A stretch of DNA of 64,000 nucleotides from contig NZ_JPQU01000017.1 of NCBI RefSeq assembly GCF_000737245.1, positions 62,001-126,000 of the forward strand. The letters are read 5' to 3'. Both the position numbers and the translations under genes were made by a program. Below the pieces are notes generated by a model. The model did not search any database. It saw only the letters and a program-made list of their open reading frames with translations, and was not told the DNA's origin. Within the stretch, counting starts at the first letter, position 1; each line of letters opens with the position of its first letter. Positions 1 through 5,494 of this stretch are shown here, piece by piece. The stretch comes from Pseudomonas syringae (GTDB lineage Bacteria > Pseudomonadota > Gammaproteobacteria > Pseudomonadales > Pseudomonadaceae).

Positions 1-38
1 GCTCAACAGAAGTGCTGATCGACAAGTGATCTTCAAAG

Positions 39-70
39 AGCTCCTCGAGGAAACTCCGGGAGCTTTTGTT
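39..70 (+). terminator. Possible terminator of a gene left of the window
   Basis: AGCTCC at 39-44 pairs with GGAGCT at 59-64 over a 14-base loop and is followed by TTTTGTTT. The stem is short (6 bp), so this is a moderate candidate that would end a plus-strand gene lying before the window. Confidence 0.45.
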
Positions 71-93
71 TGGGCGCTCACCCGGATCGCAGG

Positions 94-128
94 CAAAAGA
101 AAAGCCCGCGATGGGGATCAACGGGCTT
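94..128 (-). terminator. Terminator of the minus-strand gene 193-507
   Basis: Read on the minus strand, AAGCCCG (128-122) pairs with CGGGCTT (108-102) across a 13-base loop and runs into TTTCTTTTGCC. The 7-bp GC-rich stem with a T-rich tail about 65 bases after the stop of the 193-507 gene is a good intrinsic terminator. Confidence 0.65.
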
Positions 129-192
129 GAAAGTCTTGAAGGAGCTGGGGTAACCATACTCTGCCGAACGTGAAAAAAGTGTGAATGGTGAT

Positions 193-507
193 TCAGTGAT
201 TGCTGATCAATGACAAAACGATCGAGTGTTCAGGCTGACCGTTGCTGCGCGAGTCGCCGGGCTGACGAGTAGCAGGATCGCGTAGGCCTTGAATGTCCTC
301 CATCAGTAGCTTGGCGAGTATCAACGCGCCGTATCGGCCCTTGTAAGCTGAGGGCCTTATTCCCGAAACGCCGAAAACCTCGCTGGTCTGGATGTCCCTG
401 ATGCAGAGCGAGATGACATCTTCCTTGCGATTGGTGCATGAAACCTTGAACCCTGGAAGGCGGTTTGCCAGCACATGTTCTATTTGACGTGGATTTAGCA
501 GATTCAT
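193..507 (-). CDS. Small hypothetical protein, DUF1652-like
   Basis: A 104-residue soluble protein of unknown function. The start is set by a strong ribosome site on the minus strand: AAAAGGAGG lies 7 bases before the ATG at 507, so the eight extra residues of the longer open frame are not used. It begins MNLLNPRQIEHVL. The pattern of an N-terminal helix with a xxRxI motif, a Cys in the next strand, a VSGI segment and a C-terminal helix resembles the small Pseudomonas DUF1652 family, but this was judged by eye and is not certain. The last 30 residues are polar and probably disordered. It stands alone, with its own terminator at 94-128. No signal peptide or membrane segment is seen. Confidence 0.65.
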   Translation of the reverse strand: MNLLNPRQIEHVLANRLPGFKVSCTNRKEDVISLCIRDIQTSEVFGVSGIRPSAYKGRYGALILAKLLMEDIQGLRDPATRQPGDSRSNGQPEHSIVLSLISNH

Positions 508-531
508 CGGACCTCCTTTTCTCGTGCCCAT

Positions 532-833
532 AGGCTAACAACAAAAACCTTCGAGTATCTACCACTTGTCTTCTTGCGATGGGCTGTATGAGCGGTGTTA
601 CACAGGGAATGAAACTTATTCATTTGAGGGTGTGCGTTATTTTTGAGCGGGCTGTTCGGATGTAAAAACTTTGATTGTCTAAAGTTTGATACATGTTGGA
701 TCAGCTTTGCCGATGTTTTGCAGAGGCGTAGGGCAGTTGGCTTTATCTGATGCCGGGTATTTGCCGACGAGCGGCGTCTGACCGCCGACTATAATTCATA
801 GCCCGAAGGTAGTTATCCGGCTAGGAGAGTCTC
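532..833. other. 302-base stretch without a convincing gene
   Basis: AT-rich compared with its surroundings (for example 600-720) and without a coding frame that has a ribosome site. It separates the divergent genes at 193-507 and 834-1025 and presumably carries promoters for both. The only clear element is a TATAAT at 790-795. Confidence 0.5.
790..827 (+). promoter_or_regulatory. -10 box and ribosome site of the 834 gene
   Basis: A perfect TATAAT occurs at 790-795 and AGGAG at 823-827, seven to eleven bases before the ATG at 834. No good -35 hexamer sits at the usual 16-18 bp distance (TTGCCG at 761 is 23 bp away), so the promoter may need an activator. Confidence 0.4.
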
Positions 834-1025
834 ATGACCCTGCAAACAATGTGTCGAGTTCACGTGAACGGCTATGCGCTGATTCATGTCCGTGGCGCGC
901 AATGGACCGTATGCACTGCCAGTAATCGACTGGGCGTCTTTCCGACGAGGGAGGAGGCTTCCGCATTTGCCTTCGCGCTTCCGCCACGGCGGTCGAAAGA
1001 AGCATCGCGAATCGCTCGGGAATGA
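834..1025 (+). CDS. Small hypothetical protein
   Basis: A 63-residue protein that I cannot assign to a family. It starts MTLQTMCRVHVNGYAL after a clear AGGAG ribosome site and a consensus TATAAT further up. The sequence reads as a compact beta-rich unit (RVHVNGYALIHVRGAQWTV), then a helix containing TREEASAFAFALP and a basic tail (PPRRSKEASRIARE). This 'value plus residue-number-like' layout resembles small AP2-like or phage/islet proteins, but that is only an impression. An opposing frame at 813-1034 has no ribosome site and is a shadow. Confidence 0.6.
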   Translation: MTLQTMCRVHVNGYALIHVRGAQWTVCTASNRLGVFPTREEASAFAFALPPRRSKEASRIARE

Positions 1026-1079
1026 ACCATGCACCCGCAGTGTCGGGTCGTAGAGGCTTATTTTAGTTTGATCACTGTT

Positions 1080-1099
1080 GCACTAGTGCGCGCTAGTGC
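1080..1099. promoter_or_regulatory. Near-perfect 20-bp palindrome, candidate XRE operator
   Basis: GCACTAGTGCGCGCTAGTGC is palindromic except at one symmetric pair, and can also be read as two 10-base direct repeats (CACTAGTGCG, CGCTAGTGCG). It lies 104 bases before the first XRE-family gene. Autoregulation through a palindrome of this size is typical of XRE repressors; the assignment is inference. Confidence 0.45.
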
Positions 1100-1203
1100 G
1101 TTTGTCACTGGGCGAATTAGAGCCAGCATTGTAGGTTTAGACAGTCAGATACGTACCTATTACTTTCATTCATTGTGGATGGAGCGGGTGGAGGGCTGTT
1201 CAA

Positions 1204-1641
1204 ATGGATGGGCAAATGGATGGCATCGGGCTGCGGCTCAGAAGGGAAAGGCTTCGTCTGCGCCTCTCTCAAAGGGAACTCGGTGAAGCCGGTGGCGTAG
1301 AAATAAATACACAGGGCAAGTACGAGAACGCAAAACGTTTGCCAAAAGCGGACTATCTTGCAGCCGTGTCGGCGCTGGGCGTTGACGTACTCTATGTGTT
1401 GACTGGGCAGCCGGCGTCCGCAATCACTGAGCTCAGCAATAGCGAATCAATGATTCTGGCTAATTACCGCGCTCTGAAGGACGAGGATAAAGCAACAATA
1501 TCCCGGGTAGTCCTGACCATTTCAGGCTTATTGGCAGACGGACAGGGCCCTGTTAAAAAAACAGGGTGTGTTGAAACTCATCGGCGTTACCAGGCCTGCG
1601 ACGTTGGCACTGCTGATCCTGCAGCGAACATTGGGAGATGA
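1204..1641 (+). CDS. XRE-family transcriptional regulator (copy 1)
   Basis: A 145-residue DNA-binding protein. The helix-turn-helix occupies about residues 7-65: RLRRERLRLRLSQRELGEAG, then NTQGKYENAKRLPKADYL and the family ending GVDVLYVLTG near residue 65. A GGAGG ribosome site at 1190-1194 supports the ATG at 1204; a second ATG at 1216 is possible. The middle (LANYRALKDEDKATI) is the helical segment usual in these short Pseudomonas regulators. The C terminus after about residue 115 is low in structure and shows no domain. It is a paralogue of the gene at 2017, with about half of the HTH residues identical. The palindrome at 1080-1099 is a likely target. DNA-binding role is firm; target genes are unknown. 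Confidence 0.85.
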   Translation: MDGQMDGIGLRLRRERLRLRLSQRELGEAGGVEINTQGKYENAKRLPKADYLAAVSALGVDVLYVLTGQPASAITELSNSESMILANYRALKDEDKATISRVVLTISGLLADGQGPVKKTGCVETHRRYQACDVGTADPAANIGR

Positions 1642-1644
1642 CTG

Positions 1645-1779
1645 ATGCCTCGTGGTAGCAAAGCCAAGTACGCCGAGAAGCAGAAGCGTCAGGCCGGAGA
1701 CGCACATACTTTAGCCGCCAAAAAAAAGCCAATCCAGACGGGATTCGGCCAAACGTGCTGCCGCTTCCATAGAGGGTAA
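1645..1779 (+). pseudogene. Truncated small stress/plasmid-stabilisation-like gene
   Basis: Starts 3 bases after the XRE stop with GGAG at 1634-1637 and encodes MPRGSKAKYAEKQKRQA, which matches the N terminus of a common family of about 60-residue Pseudomonas proteins (MxRGSKxKYTxKQKRKAEHIExxY..., often named plasmid stabilisation protein). After residue 17 the similarity ends, and the frame continues for only 27 unrelated residues (lysine run AAKKKPIQTG) to a stop at 1777. I read it as a gene whose 3' two thirds were lost by a rearrangement near base 1695. The family match is from memory of the consensus. Confidence 0.5.
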
Positions 1780-2016
1780 GACTTGCTTATCCAACGATCG
1801 CTGTCTTCCCAAACCAAGGATTCGCTGGTCAACGAGGCCCGCAGCCAGCAAATATCCGGGCGTTCTCAAATAACTAAACCGCAATTGGTTGGCGCGTTGA
1901 GGAGAAATTCCTGACCCTGCGAGACGGTTGCGAAAACACCCGGGTCTGTTGCTCATTGGCTAGGGCTGACAGACAGTCCATGGGACGAGTCTGGAGATCA
2001 CATCAGGAGAACAGCT

Positions 2017-2550
2017 ATGTCGACTATCGGCATCCGCCTGAGGCAGGAAAGACTACGGGTGGGGCTCACTCAACGCGAGCTGGGGCTGCTGGGCGGCGTG
2101 GCTGCGAACACTCAAGGTTTTTATGAGAAGGACAAGCGCTCTCCCAGGGCCGATTATTTGTCCCGGATTCTCTCAGCCGGGGTCGACGTTGTGTACGTCC
2201 TGACCGGCACTCCCGTGCCCCCCTCGGGATTCTCCTCGGGCGATGGCGTTCTTGATCCATTGGATGCCGTGTTCGACGCCTACCTGACCCAGTCACGCAC
2301 GCTGGCGCGGCAGTCAAAACAAGGAGTGTTGATCGCTACCAAACTGGCTGTTTTCTGCCGCAACCAGTTGACCATTATTGCCGCCATGAAATATCTGGCT
2401 GCGATTGCCGAGCGCCAGGGCTACACCGGTTTGTCGAGGCGGGTTGCCTCCGCGTTGACAGCGCTTGATCGCAATGTATCGATCATTGATGAGGTGGTCA
2501 GTGAGCCGGGTTTGCACAGGGAGCATCGCTCGAATTCAGCCAGCCATTAG
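2017..2550 (+). CDS. XRE-family transcriptional regulator (copy 2)
   Basis: A 177-residue regulator. The HTH is at residues 4-65: RLRQERLRVGLTQRELGLLG, NTQGFYEKDKRSPRADYL and GVDVVYVLTG. A strong AGGAG lies 9 bases before the ATG. The C-terminal half (FDAYLTQSRTLARQSK to the end) is helical and longer than in the first copy at 1204, and may be an oligomerisation or ligand domain. The two genes lie in tandem, separated by a degraded segment, which suggests an old duplication followed by decay between the copies. A small inverted repeat GTCC-ATG-GGAC at 1976-1986 is close to the promoter. Regulatory targets are unknown. Confidence 0.85.
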   Translation: MSTIGIRLRQERLRVGLTQRELGLLGGVAANTQGFYEKDKRSPRADYLSRILSAGVDVVYVLTGTPVPPSGFSSGDGVLDPLDAVFDAYLTQSRTLARQSKQGVLIATKLAVFCRNQLTIIAAMKYLAAIAERQGYTGLSRRVASALTALDRNVSIIDEVVSEPGLHREHRSNSASH

Positions 2551-2667
2551 CGTGTCAGGGCCCGGATTCTGGATGATTGAGGGAAACTTCGCTGGCCCCC
2601 CTGGTTTCGTTTCCCGCTGATCTGCTGTATAGCTAAGGCTCATTTCTTTCGTGGCAAGGAGCTGTCG

Positions 2668-3132
2668 ATGTCGGAAGTAGAGCAAGCCCTCAATACGTCG
2701 TCGGACGTAAAGTATGACGACCTGATCGCACACTTGAAGGATCAAGGTAAACAGATCGACTGGCTGCTACAGTTTCTGGTCAAGTTTGTCGTGACCACCC
2801 CGGTCGAGATCGGAATTACTCTCTCTGTAGGCGGCAATCTGGTGTCAGGTCAGTTGATCGGTCACGACGCTTATTTCAAGCAGTTGGCTGAGGACATGGC
2901 AGCGCCATTCGGTCAGTTCAAGGATGGCACCGACGAGTCAGTAAAAGAGATCATTTTGTCCTTTACTCCAGGTGAGTCAGCCGATTCATCAACGGCGTTC
3001 CACTTCATTCACCTGAAAGACTGCAAAACTTACGCGAGCGATCAGAGCCCGATCTGCGAGGAGGGTGTGCTCTGGCGCGGCAAGATCGCGTCGGTGGATG
3101 GCTTCAATCTTGGCTTGTTGCAGCGCAAATAA
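2668..3132 (+). CDS. GvpU-like gas vesicle accessory family protein
   Basis: A 154-residue soluble protein with AAGGAG before its ATG. The core, from about residue 45, reads PVEIGITLSVGGNLVSGQLI, then a helix with YFKQLAEDM, and later the strands FHFIHLKDCKTY and LWRGKIASVDGFNLG. This arrangement (an OB/SH3-like barrel that opens with 'xItLxVxGxLxSGxLIsxxxYF') is that of the GvpU family. No gas vesicle structural gene is in the window, so a gas vesicle role is unlikely here; family members occur alone in Pseudomonas. It is followed by an intrinsic terminator at 3166-3190. Family call moderately sure, function unknown. Confidence 0.65.
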   Translation: MSEVEQALNTSSDVKYDDLIAHLKDQGKQIDWLLQFLVKFVVTTPVEIGITLSVGGNLVSGQLIGHDAYFKQLAEDMAAPFGQFKDGTDESVKEIILSFTPGESADSSTAFHFIHLKDCKTYASDQSPICEEGVLWRGKIASVDGFNLGLLQRK

Positions 3133-3165
3133 GTTGCAGAGCAAATAATCTGGTCTTCAGATATG

Positions 3166-3190
3166 AGCCCCGGTATTTCCGGGGCTTTTT
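3166..3190 (+). terminator. Intrinsic terminator of the GvpU-like gene
   Basis: AGCCCCGG (3166-3173) and CCGGGGCT (3179-3186) form an 8-bp stem with a 5-base loop followed by TTTTTATTT. It overlaps the last codons of the convergent Nudix gene. Confidence 0.85.
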
Positions 3191-3584
3191 ATTTGCTTGC
3201 CTGAGCCATGGCTTTCTTTGAAGCGCCACGCCTGGCGAAGGATTTAATAATGTTCTTGGTGGCTGAACTGGCGTTGAGATCGCTGACATTTTTGCGGTGT
3301 AGCCACTTACAAGCGGCAATCTCGTTTTGCGGCGAGGGCTTGGCGGACTGGGAGAGTATCGTCATAAAGATGTAGTGCGTGACCTGATCCTTTTCATATT
3401 CGGCCAGGTAAACCAGGTCGATGTCATTCAAGCCGGTTTCCTCGGTCAGTTCGCGAATAGCAGCCTGCTCCGGAGTTTCACCCACTTCTATTTTGCCGCC
3501 GGGCAGCGCCCACTTGGATTTTGGCTTGCGCACGTAAAGAATCCTTCCGTCGCGCTTGCAGATGACTGTGGCCCGTTCTTTCAT
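3189..3584 (-). CDS. Nudix hydrolase (MutT-like)
   Basis: A 131-residue Nudix enzyme that hydrolyses a nucleoside diphosphate linked to another moiety; the substrate cannot be told from sequence. The Nudix box is complete at about residues 29-51: GG-K-I-E-V-G-E, seven residues, then RELTEETG, carrying all the metal-binding Glu residues. Upstream, SKWALPGG is the usual lead-in. The C-terminal part (CKWLHRKNVSDL) is the typical closing strand and helix. The basic tail is unusual but short. It converges on the GvpU-like gene and shares its terminator region. A divergent promoter must lie in 3585-3780. Confidence 0.9.
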   Translation of the reverse strand: MKERATVICKRDGRILYVRKPKSKWALPGGKIEVGETPEQAAIRELTEETGLNDIDLVYLAEYEKDQVTHYIFMTILSQSAKPSPQNEIAACKWLHRKNVSDLNASSATKNIIKSFARRGASKKAMAQASK

Positions 3585-4023
3585 CGTCTATTCACCTTTC
3601 GTTGCCCAACCTGAAGAGGTGAGGCTATTGCCTGTTGTTGCTAACGTCTTGAAAGCGCTGAAGGTGAATGGTTCACTGGGCATGGTCACATTTGTGTCAT
3701 CAAACCTTCATGGAGCTCGGTAAAGCATGAATGGTGCCACCCCCAAAGAATTAATCTGCGGTACATGATTATCTCGGCCAAATGCTCAGGAAATTTAGCG
3801 GAGACCTGACCACACGCGATCCAAACCATGCTGGATGCTCCGTTTTGCTGAGCATGAGCGCGTTCGCGGACTATCAATGCATTCAAATGGTGCGCCTCCA
3901 GACTAAGGTCGACGACCGTCTATCGGGCGAAATCGTCATATCTACTTATGGGATGTCCTATTGATTACAGGGCATAAGGTTGGTCAGTTGCCCTCCTGCG
4001 ATATTTGTAAAGAAGGCTATCCA
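3585..4023. other. 439-base stretch without a supported gene
   Basis: Two opposing frames (3686-3886 minus, 3782-3964 plus) overlap each other and neither has a ribosome site or a recognisable domain. Base composition falls below that of the flanking genes. It holds the promoter of the Nudix gene and of the small genes at 4024-4482; nothing else can be supported. Confidence 0.4.
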
Positions 4024-4230
4024 ATGACTATGCGAGAAGACTCCAGAAATCAGGCAAGCGCATTGATGCTTGAGTTGAACGATGCCACCTGCGCGATGAT
4101 GGGGATGGTTGGCTCGCATCAAACCACCGGCCCGCTCTGGGAAGCAGCTTCGATGCGCCAGAGCCGCTCTTTCGGACGTTGGAACGCTTTCCTGCGGGAG
4201 TCTGATATTTACAGCCACGCGCTGAATTGA
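4024..4230 (+). CDS. Small hypothetical protein
   Basis: A 68-residue protein starting MTMREDSRNQASALM. An AAGAAGG stretch about 10 bases upstream favours this ATG over the longer frame that opens at 3961 with a non-ATG codon. The sequence is helical, with several Met residues and a conserved-looking end (WEAASMRQSRSFGRWNAFL). No domain is recognised. It is followed after 9 bases by another small gene in the same direction, so the two are probably one transcript. Confidence 0.5.
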   Translation: MTMREDSRNQASALMLELNDATCAMMGMVGSHQTTGPLWEAASMRQSRSFGRWNAFLRESDIYSHALN

Positions 4231-4239
4231 TCTCGGCGT

Positions 4240-4482
4240 ATGAATAACCTCTGGCGTATTCGCGTGTCCTACCAGTTCAAGAATGAACCGCGTGAATGTG
4301 TCGTGGAATCAGAACAGCAAGAGTTGCCCATTGAAACGGTTGCCATGCCCTTGCTGCAATTACACTTCGGCGACGGTGAGAACAGTTTAATTATCCCGTC
4401 CGCTGACGCGGCACCTGTTGAAGTCTTGCGTCAGGCTGAGTTGCTGGGTATTGCCGGTATAATCGTCAGCAACATCAGCTAG
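4240..4482 (+). CDS. Small hypothetical protein
   Basis: An 80-residue protein. The first 30 residues (WRIRVSYQFKNEPRECVVESEQ) look like alternating beta strands, followed by LPIETVAMPLLQLHFGDG and a C-terminal helix-strand unit. No family recognised, no signal peptide or membrane helix. It follows the 4024 gene closely. A REP-type palindrome (4523-4592) lies 41 bases after its stop in place of an intrinsic terminator. Confidence 0.55.
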   Translation: MNNLWRIRVSYQFKNEPRECVVESEQQELPIETVAMPLLQLHFGDGENSLIIPSADAAPVEVLRQAELLGIAGIIVSNIS

Positions 4483-4522
4483 CACACTTGGTGTGACTAC
4501 TGAATGGGAGCGCGTTCCCGTA

Positions 4523-4592
4523 GGAGCGCACGAGCAACGCGAGGCCGCGATCGCGGTGTATCAGACGCTGCCTCGCGTTGCTCGTGAGCTCC
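4523..4592. repeat. REP-like inverted repeat
   Basis: Arms 4523-4545 and 4570-4592 match at 22 of 23 positions (GGAGC, then CACGAGCAACGCGAGGC) around a 24-base loop. The same ACGAGC-AC-GCGAGGC theme recurs in the outer arms of the element at 9142-9319. It sits between the ends of the convergent genes at 4482 and 4651. Confidence 0.8.
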
Positions 4593-4650
4593 AGAGCGTG
4601 AAACATCGCTACCTCGTAGCGGCCCACCCTTAAATCTCGCAGCGCGCTTC

Positions 4651-5289
4651 CTACATAGGTGGCGTAACCCCATCTTTTCCTGCTGAAATCGATTGAGCGT
4701 TCAGCCTGCCATCCTCGGCTTTCTCGGCGCGCAGCACGACTTTCACGCCAGGACTCAATAGGCTTCGGTCCCCAGGAAGCAGATTCACTATCGGTACGTC
4801 GTCTGGTACCACGATGGTTTTCTGCCCCCCTTTGTAATTGATCGTCATGCTGCGTCCATTGCTGGTCACCAGACCGCCGACTGATCCGTTGGTCATGGTG
4901 CTTTCCTTGGTCAGATCGAATGGGCGATGACCATCGCCGGTGCCCGCCATTTCGGGTGGAAAAACATGTATTTCCAGCGCCTTGAGCGTCCCGTCAGGCT
5001 GAGGGACTGCGGCCGAGCCGATGTAGCTGCCGGGCTTGATGTCAGCAACTTTGGCCAGGGTCACGCCTCGCACTTGAGTTTGCGGGAGCAAATGGACGGT
5101 CAGATCTTCGCCTCGATTGCTGCGGATTTTCATCACCTCGCCGTCGAGCGCCGTGATCGTTCCGCGCACGCCGATTCTTTCCGGCGCGGGCGTCTGAGCT
5201 GTGGCTCCCGTCGCCATTACCAGAGCGGAGACCAGCACTGCGCTACTGACGAGTTTTGCAAGCAAGGGCCTGCCAATGGAGAGAGTCAT
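4651..5289 (-). CDS. Exported protein with DUF5666-like repeats
   Basis: A 212-residue precursor. The N-terminal signal peptide has a basic start, the hydrophobic stretch LVSSAVLVSALVMATGA and a likely cleavage after ATA. The mature part holds an OB-like unit (residues 39-110: VRGTITALDGEVMKIRSNRG through AAVPQPDGTLKALEIHVFP) and a second one (about 135-205: GGLVTSNGRSMTINYKGG). Proteins of this layout are common in Pseudomonas and are often labelled DUF5666 or, wrongly, metal ABC transporter permease. Binding partner and function are unknown. A GAGGA ribosome site precedes the ATG. It stands alone and diverges from the large GGDEF-EAL gene. Confidence 0.7.
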   Translation of the reverse strand: MTLSIGRPLLAKLVSSAVLVSALVMATGATAQTPAPERIGVRGTITALDGEVMKIRSNRGEDLTVHLLPQTQVRGVTLAKVADIKPGSYIGSAAVPQPDGTLKALEIHVFPPEMAGTGDGHRPFDLTKESTMTNGSVGGLVTSNGRSMTINYKGGQKTIVVPDDVPIVNLLPGDRSLLSPGVKVVLRAEKAEDGRLNAQSISAGKDGVTPPM

Positions 5290-5494
5290 TTCGAGTATTC
5301 CTCTGATGATCGGGGGGAGCCAGTCAGCGCTTAATACCCAAGGGCATCGTGCTCCATCAAGCCCGGTTTTGACTGTTTAGATACAGTCGTCTATAAAAAA
5401 GCGGCTTTCTTATCAGTGATTCGAATATGCCACTTGCACGCTTATGGCGGCACCGTGAAGATACACGCTTGCAGTCCCTGGTTTTGGAGCTTTC

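Noticed and set aside
1711..1956. 81-residue minus-strand frame between the two XRE genes
   Set aside because: No ribosome site, no recognisable domain, and it overlaps the truncated gene at 1645-1779; probably non-coding remnant sequence.
1204..2550. Toxin-antitoxin module from the two XRE genes
   Set aside because: Neither flank holds a toxin-like partner; the broken small gene lacks toxin features.
3686..3964. Opposing short frames in the 3.6-4.0 kb gap
   Set aside because: They overlap each other on both strands, lack ribosome sites and show no family features.
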